A stretch of 64,000 nt of DNA, taken from assembly GCA_949316235.1 (NCBI GenBank), contig OX438741.1, forward strand, positions 41,460,567-41,524,566, given 5' to 3'. This DNA is from Oegoconia quadripuncta. Lineage: Eukaryota; Arthropoda; Insecta; Lepidoptera; Autostichidae. The translations under genes were made by a program, and so were the position numbers. Within the stretch, counting starts at the first letter, position 1. Each line of letters opens with the position of its first letter. The notes under the pieces were generated by a model. It did not search any database. It was given only the letters and a program-made list of their open reading frames with translations, and had not been told where the DNA came from. Shown one piece after another: positions 10,711-22,791 of the stretch.

Positions 10711-13700
10711 AAACGCATTAACTTCTTCGTTCGCGTATACGCGTACCTATATCATTGTTCGGTCTATTACTTATGATTTAAAATGGCCGTACTGCATTGC
10801 CACATCCGGTCCGATTTTTTAATATGTCAAAATTCCGGACGTGTGAGGCAGGTCCCTGTCGTCTGACAACCGGTTAGCAATTTGGTAATTACGACATGAA
10901 GGAATACTCTCCAGTCCTAATTCCTCAAAGATTTCAGTATTTAGCATGTCACCGAAATTATGTATGACTATTTGTCTAATTCTAAATCAAATAATAATAA
11001 GAAAACAAGACATGTATTTAAACGTAGGACCTAGTCTAAATCGAAATAACAACTAAGCTAACGAGTTCGTCACTGCCATAGACGAAGAATTCATTAGTTA
11101 CCAACGATTTCTTTGTGCGCTGCCACATACTCGTCCGAGCAATTCGCCGAATGCTGTCTTCGAATGATTTCAAGACACAAGGAGTAACTTATGTTATCAC
11201 AAATAATAGAACAGTCGCAAACCTTACACTCATGTTTAGAACGGTCAGAGTTTTTATAATTACAGACGCGTATTGAATAATCATGACATATTTTATTTTG
11301 GAATTTCGGATGGGCATCTGGTTATTTTTTTCGATGAAAGTTACACATGTCTGCGTTTTTAGTAGTAACTTAATATATATGAAGCCTTAGTCGATGATCA
11401 GGGGTTCTATTACATAATTTCATCGTTATCGGTTACGTTCTGACACTATGATTGGTTGGTCCAAGGAACTGCTTTTTCTGAGTAACCGATGGCTACACGC
11501 CAATAGTGGTTACATGTAACCTTCATGTAACTTTTTTATTTTATTTTTCGACAACTTGGATGACAAAAGAGCTAGCAGCTACCTCGGGCAGCGAATTAGC
11601 AGTTCGGGTCTCGAACACTTTTTCTACCTTTCATACTTATAGGGAGCAGATGGCGTTTTCGTCTGTTACCGTGTTTTCATGTTTTTTTTACTTGTGTTTT
11701 AATTAAATTGCTCGCGTGTATAAAAGTTTATCAATAAAGATTTATTTGTTAAATCATTGTCACCCTATCTGTTCAATGATAATTACGTCACAGAATTAAT
11801 AATTACGTGTGACGTGTGGTGTAGGGTGACCATGGTTTTAATGTTACATTTTTTTCTGTATAATACGTAATTGAATGAGATACTTTATAACTATAATAGT
11901 TTATTTCCTTGTTAACTGATAAGTCGCATTTAACAACTCTATTAGGGTTAGCATGCCCCATAGTCCCTCTATAATAACCATCTGTGTTAGAATATGTAAG
12001 GCCTATGATAACCTTAGTTCTGATATAAATCCCTTTTGTGGTTCATTTGCCTCATATAGGACATCACTCGTCATTTATTTATACTCTTGTAATTTTAAGA
12101 TCATCTTGTTGAATATTCAAGTTTATTTCCATACAGACTATTTTTATTGTAAGATTTTCAATATCCTGTTATGTATAGTTGTATCTAAAATTTTAGATTT
12201 ATATTGATTCAAATGCCAGTGATATCTTTTTAAGTTGTGAATCTTTCGTGTTCATAAACAAATAACATTAAAAAGAAATACAGAAGCTTTGCGTCTCTTT
12301 TACACGCATAAAGCATGAACGTGACAGCATGCATCTATTTCGTATCGTTGTGGAGAGACTACGGGTCATGCCAGCTTTGCTGATCATTGATTAAGTCTTC
12401 CTGTGTTTTATCACACTGCAAAGTTTACCGAGACGGAGGTTATTGTGGTCACCATATAAAGAAAATCGTGTTTAAATCTAGAGTAAAAATTACTTTGATG
12501 CAGCCACGAAGTTTTTCGATAAAAAGTATTTATTACCAAAAAAAAGGTAAAGTTCTTCACTAAGGTATTTCGAAAAACTTTTCATGGCATGCCGACAGGC
12601 TTAAGAGTCACTGGTGTGTAGCTCGATATGTGACCACGACTGTGTTCGTTCCATTCGATTTATAGTATTCCCAGTGTATAAAATGGCGAACATTTTGCTG
12701 TGAAAAATATAATTCAACTGACGACGGTTTTTGGTGTGTGATTTTCGAGCGCTATATTGAATTGACTTTTAATTGGATACACCCTATATAACGTTATTCG
12801 GAAAGGAGGTATTAAACCGAAAAGGTTATTAGATATCGTTAATCGGTTTTGAAAATACCAGTAATTTATCTTTTTATCGGATTTTAGAAATGTTTTCTTT
12901 TGGAGCGCGTCCTAAATGACCGCGCTACCTAAAACTTGTTTAATCCAGACCGTGCACGCGTCGGCGTCTTTTGAAGTTTATATATCTTTAAGAGCGAAAT
13001 AAACCACTAACGTCGCTTAATTGATTCAAAACCCATAACCGGTTTTTAAGGTTAGGGTAGAGCCAAATCTAAATAAAACACTCGTTTGTACTTGACGCTG
13101 ATTTTGGTTTGAAAATAAACCGGTAAACAAGTCCTGTCACTTACAGAAAAAAAATACTGTCAGTACAGCTGAACGGTCACTTGTATGGCGAGTCGAAAAT
13201 TCTTTATTCGAAATATTTCGTTGGTTCTACTCAATATTTAAGAACCTCCTTTCGGCTTAGTCCCTCTTTTTATAAACCTTGTATAAATGGGTGTTATTGA
13301 TAGACTGAACGTGTTTAAGTGTAAGTATAAGGTATATACTATACAAGGTGTAAGGGAGGTCGGTGCAATGCCGTGAGAGGGCCACAGTTGAAGTCATTTC
13401 TGATATTTTAAATAAAATTTATATTAGTCAGTCTAACAGTATAAGTATGAACAGACTACAGTACAGAAAACAATACAATACACTTTATTACCACACAGAA
13501 AAGAAAGTAATGGAGTATGATTTTAAGAAAATAAATTTCCCTTATTATTTTGTAAATGATTCAACTAGCACGCTCATAAGGCTTTGCTTCGACCCTGTTT
13601 ATACAGGGTGTATACAAATCCGAGCATTTCCCTGAAACCATAATTATACCTGCAAAGGATATTTTTGATTAAATATAAAATAAATATTTAGGTATTAGGG

Positions 13701-13973
13701 TTACGAGTCGAGTAGGCTTAAGTTATTCACGTTTTATATGCTTTAAATGGCAAATAAAAACCGTACAACTTCAAAGCTTAATACGTGAATAAGTTAAGCA
13801 ACTTGATATAATCATAACATTAATTTATATCTTATTGTTCATACGAAATAAAATAATTATCGTAGTCCATAAATATTTCACGAATATATCGCGTAAGAAA
13901 CACAAATACAGTCGAATAGTGAACCTCCCTTTTTCGAACTCATTTAAAAAAATCACATGCACGGCTAGTCCTA
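10711..13973. other. Long intergenic stretch without a recognised gene
   Basis: No exon could be supported on either strand. 11581-11600 (ACCTCGGGCAGCGAATTAGC) is repeated in the inverted repeat at 28371-28428. GGAAAGGAGGTAT near 12803 and its inverse near 13242 may bound a degraded MITE related to 10263-10431. A CAGGGTGTATAC motif is at about 13605. Confidence 0.4.
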
Positions 13974-14306
13974 GGCCCGTATTAATAAACCATTCTCAAG
14001 ATTGAGAACAGTCTTGTGACTAGTCTCAAGTAAACTTGTTGATTAATAAACCTAACTTAAGACCTGAAACGCGCGAGCTTACTCAAGCAGTACTCACTTG
14101 AGAGTTTTACGTATTAATAAACGGAACTCAAGACTATCATTCATTCGCCGCTGAGGCGAATACTTGATAAGTGATCTCAGCTGAGTAGACCCTCAAGATT
14201 GGTTTATAAATTAGCACGGAGCTTGAGATAGCGTCAACTGCTTAAGACGCATCTTGGTTGATACAGCCTCAAGCCTTGCATTGAGATTGGTTTATTAATA
14301 CGGGCC
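13974..14306. mobile_element. MITE-H copy with CTA duplication
   Basis: A full-length copy: GGCCCGTATTAATAAACC at the left and its inverse at the right, flanked on both sides by CTA. The 3-bp duplication and TIR type fit PIF/Harbinger. Confidence 0.88.
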
Positions 14307-16285
14307 CTAATTTCCGGGAAATGCACAAATTTGTGGACATCCCATATAGACTAAATATTTATTAGGTAGGAGGAAACCGTCGTCAGTCTTTCATTTGGTC
14401 ACTAACAGCGTGTTGGACGCTTGAAAATTCTTTCAATTTGATCACCCGCCTATTTTTGTCTAATTAATCTAAGAAAACTGATTTTTATATAGTCTTTACG
14501 GAAAACTTAGTTAACTGTTCATACATATTCAGCTAGCATACAGATTGTTCCCTTAAATCAAACCCAACGTTTGAATAGCCGTGAACACTGAAGGAATAAT
14601 ACCTCCTTTATAAACTCGATTGATATGCAAAGTAGGTAGTGGAATTTTGTGATAAAGACTGCATAAAATTGTGCACTTTTATAGTTGAAGCGTGACTGAT
14701 AAACTTAAAAAAGAGTCACCTATTAAGTTTCCTGTTTGTTCTCTTTTCGGTAATAACCGCAGAGCAAAAACAAAGAGGTCTAAACACTGTGAAACGGGGT
14801 GTCGTTGCCGCGCGGGCTGAGGGGAGGGCGGCGCCCCCCTGAAAGCTACCCATACGCTATATTTGTGACGCCATCTAGCGGCTATTATTGAATAGCAAAA
14901 GGATAATAAGTATGTTTCAAAACATGAAATATATATAATCGAGGACTGATGCTATGAATAATAATTGTATAGCGGCGTAAATAAAGCCAAAAATGGTTCC
15001 ACGAAATAGAACCCGCGGTGGGCGGGGCGTACAATAGGGACAGCATACGCGCCAATAAGCTGTGACGCTCGAGTCGCCGGCCGTTGCGTGACCTTGTCGC
15101 GTCCAATCGTGTGCAAGCTGTCTATGAGAGAATGTGAGTGATTCGTTGTAATTGCTGTTGGTCTGCATAAATGGAACCAAAATCGGAGCGGTGATTGTAG
15201 GAGAGTTTTTCTAAACAAATTATATTCGTAGGATAAGTGCGACAAGCGATTCAGTTTCTGTCGCTACGAGTTGATTTGGAATCACAGGATAGTAGTATAC
15301 ATTCCTCTTTGTGTTTGCTCCGTGGTATTAGCCTTGTGACTTGATTGGTAATTTTAACATATCGACTTTAGTATTTCAAGGTTTTATGGATGGATAACGT
15401 CCAGAGACAGGCGGTAACACGGAAGCATAACCTCAGCAATCTTGACAACGTCATAATTAGAAATAGCTCAGGGAGAATACGGTAAAAAATTAGCTTAGCT
15501 AGACATAATTCAGAACTGACTCATATAATTGCTATCTTATAGAGGTATGTTAGGGATGTAATTTTGAATAATAAAGCCTAAAAAAACGAGCGCTTAGTCT
15601 AGATTTCTTTAGAAAACCTTTGTATCTTAAGAACAATAAATACTAACTGATATTTAATTAGGCAGACTTTTGTTAAACACAGTTAACTTATTGATGGATA
15701 AAAAACTAAGCATGTTATAGTTAAGTATGAATGTGTTTTAGCTGAAAATGTCATCGAGCTGCATTGCTTCAGAAATAAAAATGAGAACTAATATTTTGTA
15801 GCGATAATTTCCCTAAATGTTTTGAATTTAAAGAAATACTCATGAATTGAGCATTTTTTTTAAAGAAACCCATTTTTCAACTTTTGCTTATTTAGTTACT
15901 TACTTAGTACTTGCATTTCTTACAAATGCTTAATCTTTAGCTATTGTTATTACATTTACAACACTTTATTAAATTTTTCCGAGGTCAAACCGTATTTTCC
16001 CTGGACTAAATTGTGACAGTAGATAGTCAAATTATCCACGCTTCCTCTATGAAAGCGCGTTTTAGGAATAATATAGCGATAGGTGAATTTTGTCTTTCTA
16101 CTATCTAAGCGGAATTTGAAATTTTTTATTATAAATAATAATAATAAAATATTATAATAATATGTAGGTAGAGTAGTGCAACAAGTGACTAGAGTAAGTA
16201 ATGTTTTAGCGATCAAAATGTTCGAATAGTTAAGGCGTATCCGAAAATGTTTAATCTAATAAAATTATAAAGAGGATTTGTTGTA
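14307..16285. other. Intergenic stretch with a GC-rich patch
   Basis: 14800-14850 (GCCGCGCGGGCTGAGGGGAG region) and 15010-15120 are much richer in G+C than their surroundings and could be a promoter or a TE piece. No start codon with a matching splice donor was found. The remainder is AT-rich and featureless. Confidence 0.35.
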
Positions 16286-16289
16286 GTTT

Positions 16290-16590
16290 TATTTAGAATG
16301 GAATCATCATCACCGGCCCGTAAAATTCCTTCCACATCACCTGGATGATCTACCACCTACGTTTCTCAAGAAACTTCCTACCACGTACGACCACCCTGTG
16401 GAACGGACTTCCTGCAGCGGTATTCCCGAACGAGTACGACATTGGAACCTTCAAGAAACGAGCCTACACCTTCCTCAAAGGCCGGCAACGCATCTGTGAC
16501 CCTTTTGGTGTTGAGGGTGTCCATGGGCGGCGGTGATTGCTTTCCATCAGGTGACCCGCATGCTCGTTTGCCGTCCTCTCATATAAAAAA
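16290..16590 (+). pseudogene. LINE ORF2 C-terminus and 3' UTR, 5' truncated
   Basis: 16345-16536 encodes [17 protein letters not shown], then [16 protein letters not shown] and VHGRR before a stop, the usual C-terminus of a lepidopteran non-LTR retrotransposon. The 3' UTR CATCAGGTGACCCGCATGCT and CATATAAAAA tail follow. No reverse transcriptase core remains. Confidence 0.85.
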
Positions 16591-16594
16591 AAAC

Positions 16595-16765
16595 ATCCCA
16601 CTGCAGGGATATACACTTTCCTTCGTTTATGAGGGAGTATGGGCCATAGTCCACCACGCTGGCTCAATGCGGGTTGGGGATTTCACATGCCTTTGGATTT
16701 TTATTTCTCAGACATGCAGGTTTCCTCACGAAGTTTTCCTTCACCGTTTATTTACGGTGTAATCA
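16595..16765 (-). mobile_element. Repeat-G copy
   Basis: Contains, inverted, GTGGACTATGGCCCATACTC and GAAACCTGCATGTCTGAGAA. The same sequence occurs in direct orientation at 21206-21475. Confidence 0.7.
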
Positions 16766-16821
16766 AGTAAGTCGGATAAATAGTATTTACGTATTTATTA
16801 AATACACATTAAATTAAATTT

Positions 16822-17080
16822 GACGACCTGTTTGGTGTGGTGGTTAGAAATTGCTACTATACCAAAAGGTTGCGGGTTCGAATCCTGCTAGGGGCATATG
16901 TTTGTACGATGAATACAGACATGTGTTCCTGAGTTATGGATGTTATCGTTTATACAGTATTTATTTCCAAAAAAAATGTATTTGTGTAGTTTATCAACCA
17001 CCTGGTATCCATAATACAAGCCTAGATGCTTACTGTGGACCTAGATGGCGCTGTGTGTATGTGCAAAGATATATAATTAA
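16822..17080 (+). mobile_element. SINE-A copy, full length
   Basis: Head with TGGTGTGGTGG and GGTTCGAATCC, body and terminal GGCGCTGTGTGTATG all present. Confidence 0.88.
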
Positions 17081-17415
17081 ATTTAAAAACTTATGGGAGA
17101 TGGGAGACCGCGTCTTAACCGCTGAGCCACAGTCGCTCTTAGAATTAGAATGGAATATACCTTTATTGAAATAACTTTACAAGCTTTACATTAAAAATGA
17201 GATAGCGAACAGTGAAATTCCTGTCCTGTGACATCTACTCAGCTCGTGCTAAGTGCAAAATTCTGTGGAGCCAGAGCACACGCAAATTTTGAGAAGGTTT
17301 CGTTACCTACTTGTTTTTTTGTCAAGTTTTCATTGTCTTGTGACATTTACGACATGTCATGTCCATTGCATGGACAAATAAAGGCCTAATTTCTTCTACC
17401 ATAATTTAAGTTTTA

Positions 17416-17563
17416 CTCGCCAAAAACCTATCCGCGATCATTCTATATGCGAATGTGGACTAGAGGAAAGGACATTCGAGCATATATTTTTCAATTGCCC
17501 ACGAATTTCTGTCCCACTTTATGTCCTCCCCAAAAATATGTCCCGCCCCATAAATGTTAACTA
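17416..17563 (+). pseudogene. LINE ORF2 C-terminal zinc-knuckle-like remnant
   Basis: Reads SICECGLEERTFEHIFFNC, the C-x-C...H...C motif at the C-terminus of jockey-like LINE ORF2 proteins, then runs to a stop after about 20 further residues. Only the tail of the element is present. Confidence 0.7.
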
Positions 17564-17739
17564 AGTCAAGTTCACTCTCGTTTTGTATAATGTACTTGCT
17601 AAATTTATAAAAGTTAACAACGTTATATTATAATTTATCTATCATGTCTACTTCTTTGAGTTTAAGGTCTATTATCTTAATTATGTGTTAAGGTGGTGGT
17701 TATATATGTTGTTCTGGTTTTTCTTTCTCCAGCTACACA

Positions 17740-18010
17740 AACTAGAGAAGCTTAACTTACCGCACAATTGTCAACTTTAGCATTGTGAACTTCAACCCTG
17801 ACATTGGCAGAATCATCGTGCACAACCATGCAGCCATAACACTTGGAATTGGAATAAAGGCCTATCCAGCAATGGACATCGATATGCTGAATAATGGTGG
17901 GTGTGTCCCATAATTTTATGGAATATGCTAGATAATTAACAACATGCACAAAATCAGCAACATACCTGAGAAAGTCGACGTTTTAGGGTTCTTTGTGCTC
18001 CAATTTGAAA
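17740..18010 (-). other. Unassigned segment with an open frame
   Basis: The minus strand has a 65-codon frame ending near a GTAAGT donor. It contains a CCATTGCTGGATAGGCCT block that resembles a phrase common in lepidopteran repeats (compare 29860). More likely repeat-derived than an exon. Confidence 0.25.
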
Positions 18011-18172
18011 CGCCAGTTCCAAAAAATCTGAATTTAAAAATAAATCAGAAATATATTGGGTCTTTACCTATGAAATTGGAGTTTTTTCTTCGTTAATCAT
18101 ATGTACCAATTCCTGCGATTTTCAAAGCTATATATCCAAATTTGTTTTTTATTTGGAAAATGGGATATTATT

Positions 18173-18772
18173 GACGACCTGTTTGGTGTAGTGGTTAGCA
18201 ACTCTGACCATTATACCAAAAGGTTGCGGGTTCGAATCCCGCTAGGGGCATATGTTTGTGTGATGAATACGGACATGTGTACTCGAGTTATGGATGTTTT
18301 CATTTATAATAAGTATTTATTTACAAAAAAAATATATTTATGTAGTATATCAACCATCTGGTATCCACAACACAAGCTTGTAGTTGCTTAATGTGGAACT
18401 AGATGGCGCTGTGTGTATGTCTAAAGCAGTATTTCCCAAAGTGTGGGTCGCGACCCACTGGTGGGTCGCGGGTAGATTTTAGATGGGTCCTGAAACTATA
18501 GGACGATTGTCGTACTCGTTCAATTTTCATTTTACTCGTTCGTTCGTCGTCGTTGTCCAGCAGTGAACGTCAGTAGGCTGATGATGATGGTATGGTGGTG
18601 AACTTACGATAAGAATAAACGCGTAAATGCTGCGGCAGCAACATACCGCTGCTTTTTTGTCTTCATGATACAAGGTGGGCCGCGAACTTTAAACTTTCTT
18701 GTAGATGGGTCTCGGTCCCGAGAAGTTTGGGAAACACTGGTCTAAAGGATATTTATTTATTATTTATTTATT
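18173..18772 (+). mobile_element. SINE-A copy split by a hAT MITE
   Basis: Head TGGTGTAGTGG and GGTTCGAATCC, body, then GGCGCTGTGTGTAT. After the hAT insertion the SINE resumes with GTCTAAAGGATATTTATT and an AT-rich tail. Confidence 0.9.
18427..18739. mobile_element. hAT-type MITE with perfect 8-bp duplication
   Basis: Begins CAGTATTTCCCAAAGTGTGG and ends AGTTTGGGAAACACTG, the CAGTG-type ends with GGGTCGCGACCC of hAT non-autonomous elements. GTCTAAAG stands on both sides (18419-18426 and 18740-18747), an exact 8-bp target duplication. 313 bp, no coding capacity. Confidence 0.95.
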
Positions 18773-18785
18773 TATTTCAAGGTTT

Positions 18786-18888
18786 CACTTGAAATATTTG
18801 TACTCAATTTATGTATCTATCAATGCAAAATTAATGTATTGCCCTTTTGTACAATAAAGCGTTTACAAACAAACAAATATTTATTAAT
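18786..18888 (+). mobile_element. LINE 3' end with (CAAA)n tail
   Basis: AATGCAAAATTAATGTATTG through AATAAAGCGTTTACAAAC and a CAAA tail, inserted in MITE-F. Same family as 3010-3090 (inverse) and 51130-51220. Confidence 0.75.
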
Positions 18889-19163
18889 TTCTGGGCTAAA
18901 TCATATAATAAAAAAAATTTGAACAGAGCTCTTTTCATGTGTTTCCCCTAATCATTTCTTAGATTCGCTGAAACTTTTATAAAGCGGTTACTTTTAAAAA
19001 TTAACGCTGCCTATACTTAACTTTATGTTATCCGATAATACACACAAAGTTTAGCTAAATTTGGATTTGCCGTTCCCAAAAAAAAATCAAAAATGTTTGT
19101 ATGGACAAAACAGTCTTAATGAAATTCTTCATACAAAACGCCAATTTCATAGGTACCTAATAC

Positions 19164-20667
19164 TTATATCTCGCTATACCACGACACAGTATTTCATGAC
19201 GACTTGATTGTTGGTCAAAGAGGCTAACAAGGGTTACCTACGCATAATCTAAATAAAGACACATTTGTTGTGATATTTTAATTGATTATTTTGGATAATC
19301 CAAATCCGATGACGTAGTCACGCGTTCGTTATCATAGCCGATCGATCCATTCCCAAACCAAACACACATACACTCACGCACACAAAACACGACATTGCGA
19401 AATTCATACATAACGACGATTATTTGACAATGATTGAATTATTTGACCAATTTTTTATTGGCAACATTACTTATTGAGTAAATTACTTATTATTACTCAG
19501 TTTGTATCACTATATACTTTTACCTCTGATAGACTTTCCACCTAATTATTTTTTAGAAATTCACTTAACATCAGGTGTGATTGAGGTCAAGTACGAACCC
19601 GTCGTGCATAAAAAAAAAAAAGAAAATAATGAAAAATGAGAATCTGTAATCGGCATGACTTTGGCTTATAAATTGTGTAATTTTTATAATGATGCCGTTG
19701 ATTCTTGTTTTATCAATAATATATAAAAAAAAAAAAAAATACGCCCCGAATACAGAACCTCCTCCTTTTTTGAGTCGTTTAAAAATAAAAATAAAATAGC
19801 ACGTTAACAGTCAGATGTTTTCACATTTACAGGTGGATTACTCTACACCGTAAATGGGATTTGCTTAGAGGAATACTTACTCCATTTCATGGTAAATCTA
19901 ACGTGACCACTTATGCTTGTGTATACCTAAATAAGTAGGTATACTTATCAAACTCACAGAATTTTATAATGATCATCTGGCAATTTCATCACTTTCGCCT
20001 TTTATTTACTCGTTTTAGTTTCTACCCCGTACCTCAATTTTCAATAGATAGATAAAGCGTTTATTTGTTACTCCAGTCACACACATACATTAAGTTTTGC
20101 AGAAATTTTTATACACCTAAATATAGACACCTAATACGCTCTATTTTTTTCCTTACGATCCAGTGTGTTAGATACTAGGTATTTTCAGTTATAGGTCTAG
20201 TATAACTAAATTAAATTAGGAGGTAGAGACGAGCCTAAGTAATTTATAATCTTTAAATGGGTGAGCGCGTGAATTTGAAATTCAAGTAATTATTTTAGGG
20301 GCGTACTTTCAAATAAACTTTTCTGAAAATAAGTGGTATCTACTTGCAAGCTCCCTCGGTACTTGCGCTATAAGCTCTATCTTAATTAGGCTGTGGGTAA
20401 ATCAGGCCCTACTGGGGTGAAACAGTCAAAAGGTCATAATATGCATATCAGAGGGCATCATTTCGAAGATCCTGCTTCGGAATTGCATGAAATAAATTAT
20501 AAGGAGATATAGCGCCAAGGCATAGTTACCAGATGATATGCTGCACAAATACCTTTTTTATGAAATTCCACAATTGGATTCATCATACAAACGTATGCCT
20601 CTGGAAAGATTATCGTATTCAGGCAGGATTCGAACCCACGAGATTTGGGTATAACAGTCAGAGTTTA
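19164..20667. other. Spacer with a SINE-B 3' fragment
   Basis: 19558-19625 is a SINE-B 3' end (ACATCAGGTGTGATTGAGG, GTGCATAAAAAAA). 19745-19785 (CAGAACCTCCTCC) is a fragment of a common dispersed repeat. No gene seen. Confidence 0.5.
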
Positions 20668-20936
20668 ACCGCCTCCGTGGCTCAATGTAAACAACATTGG
20701 GTTTACGTTTAGGAGGTCGCGGGTTCGATCCCCAGCGGGGTACATATTTAAGTTAAGTACTTGGTTTGGTTGGTGGTAGGGCATTTTAAATGTCCGCCTG
20801 GCTAACTGCTACCATCTTATCTAAATCTGCCGCCAAGCAGCAATGTTAATAGCATTGTTGTGTTCCGGTTGTCAGAGATAAGATAGCCAGTCCCCCAAAT
20901 GTGTTGGGGTTTCCGGGTCAGTAAAGGTATGTTTAA
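20668..20936 (+). mobile_element. SINE-B copy
   Basis: tRNA-like head GCCTCCGTGGCTCAATGTAA with B box GGTTCGATCCC, then the TCTGCCGCCAAGCAGCAATG body and GTTGGGGTTTCCGGGTCAGT. The 3' end is truncated. Confidence 0.85.
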
Positions 20937-21011
20937 TAATTTAAGATTGGTGAATGTGGGTTTACAACTTTGTGGTTTGCTCCAGACATTGCTCTAACCG
21001 CGTCAGTCTCC

Positions 21012-21205
21012 CAAACTTCAAACTTCAAGCATTTATTTCAATGTAACATACATGATATCATTTGTTGAATGTCAATTTAAATCTACTGGAAATAAAAAAG
21101 TTTTAATTGCATTTATCTGTCAGTCGGTATGTCCAAGCTACTACTGCTTCGCTTCATCTGTGGGAAAAAGAGCGGCGCAAGAAACCCACAGGATCATTTT
21201 GGATT
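21012..21205 (-). mobile_element. LINE 3' end (AAACTTC tail)
   Basis: Read on the minus strand it ends in TTGAAATAAATGCTTGAAG and repeated GTTTGAA units. The same segment is at 62600-62800. Confidence 0.65.
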
Positions 21206-21475
21206 TGGGAGGTCCAGGTTCGATTCCCAGGCAGGACATGTACCAATGAGTTTTTAAATTTATTTTAATTACTTATGTGCATTTATACCACTGCTCTTAA
21301 ACAGTGAAGGAAAACATCGTGAGGAAATCTGCATGCCTGAGAAATAAAAATCTGAGGCATGTGAAGTCCCCAACCCGCACTGGGCCAGCGTGGTGGACTA
21401 TGGCCCATACTCCCTCATTATAGGAGGGAAGGCTATTCCCGGAAGGAAGGAAAACATGCCTGCAGGGGATGTTTA
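21206..21475 (+). mobile_element. Repeat-G with a tRNA-like B box
   Basis: Starts near GGTTCGATTCCCAGGCAGGA (perfect B box), continues to AACATCGTGAGGAAATCTGC and GTGGTGGACTATGGCCCATA. Probably another tRNA-derived SINE, inverse copy at 16595-16765. Confidence 0.65.
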
Positions 21476-22009
21476 CGGGCGGTGATAATTACGATTGTTC
21501 TTACCACCTCTTGCATGAGACACTTTTGCATAGAATCTAATAATAGAAGCTAATCAAGTTACACATTCAATATAATGTCCACGGCTTAACATCCGGCGAG
21601 GGTATCTACAATTAGAATTGGGATTACCATATTATGGATTTGCCATTTATCTCTTGATAAAATTATAGTTAACGATTTGATTACTTAAAAACTACGAATC
21701 TAGCCATCCGGCTTAAGTCGTAGTAAGTACCTACTATTAACATGTATATTAGTTGAATAAATAGTTAATAGTCATCCCTAGTCATAAAGATCATATGTAG
21801 GTACAATATGTTGTCATTCTTCTACGGGTTATTGAGCAGCAATGTGTTTTGCGTGTGTTACGTGACCGCATGACATAACTCCTATGATTGATACAGCGAA
21901 CAAAATTAAACAATGCTTTATTTTGTAGGTACATAGGGTAGACTTAAAATAGTCAGATTTTACATTTTTTTAAGCTGAAATGTAATAAAGACAAATGCAA
22001 CTATAAAAC
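21476..22009. other. Spacer, nothing recognised
   Basis: AT-rich, no open frame or family repeat seen. Confidence 0.45.
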
Positions 22010-22070
22010 AACAACCTGTTTGGAGTAGTGGTTAGAAATTCTGTTGCTGTACCAAAATGTCGCGGGTTTT
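22010..22070 (+). mobile_element. SINE-A head only
   Basis: ACCTGTTTGGAGTAGTGGTT through TGTCGCGGGTT. The copy stops inside the B box, where the poly-T of an inverted SINE-B begins. Confidence 0.75.
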
Positions 22071-22335
22071 TTTTTATGCACAACGGGTTCAATCACACCT
22101 GATGTTAAGTGAAAATGAGATCGAAGGTGGACAACCGGAACACAACAATGCTATTAACATTACTGCTTAGCGGCAGATTTAGATAAGATGGTGGTAGCTA
22201 GCCAGGCGGACATTTTAAAATGCCTTACCACCAACCAAACCGAGTACTTAAACATGTACCCCGCTGGGGATCGAACCCGTGACCTCCGAATCGTAAACCC
22301 AATGTTGTTTACATTGAGCCACGGAGGCGGTTGAA
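22071..22335 (-). mobile_element. SINE-B copy
   Basis: An inverse copy from poly-T/ATGCACAACGGGTT to the head CATTGAGCCACGGAGGC. A stretch of the internal body is missing compared with 51598-51880. Confidence 0.85.
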
Positions 22336-22626
22336 AATCTGCTTAGCTTACCTGGTCGAAATCGCACGGTGCTTTGTCGGAAATCATACGGCACCTTATT
22401 GCAACCAAACTACGCAAGCTGTCTACATAATCATTGCTACAAATTCAGTTATCGGGTAATCTTTTAATCCTTTTATAAAAAACAATCTTCCTCATAGCCA
22501 TAGATAAGTACACCAAAGTAACTTTGCGGTCCGAAACAATTAATTTATCTAAATTCCTAAGTGAAATCCGTTGAGGATACGATTTTGATAACGGCGAATG
22601 TATGTTTGTTTTGCATAGCGAAAATC

Positions 22627-22634
22627 TATAAAAG
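22627..22634 (+). promoter_or_regulatory. TATA box of the chitin-binding protein gene
   Basis: TATAAAAG, a canonical core element, 165 bp before the proposed start codon at 22792. A GCAGTT initiator-like site with A at 22662 follows at workable distance. The transcription start is inferred to lie at 22655-22665. Confidence 0.6.
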
Positions 22635-22791
22635 ATCAAGCTTGTCAGGATGTTCGTAGGCAGTTAATACAGTAATCTGGTTGCAACATCTGTCCGTTCC
22701 AGTGATTTGTGGTTTTGAGTTACGGGTGTTTTCTTATTGTGTTAAACTAAAACGTTCTTTTTGTGTTGGTTTTTCAAGAATATTTTCGAAA

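Larger units (their letters stand above)
18056..19163 (+). mobile_element. MITE-F copy carrying nested insertions
   Basis: Ends GGTCTTTACCTATGAAATTG and CCAATTTCATAGGTACC are intact. Compared with 8664-9054 the body is opened at 18173 by a SINE-A (itself holding a hAT element) and at about 18786 by a LINE tail. Confidence 0.88.

Noticed and set aside
14885..15245. Three overlapping minus-strand frames of 73-97 codons
   Set aside because: They overlap in different frames in a GC-richer patch with no homology or splice logic.
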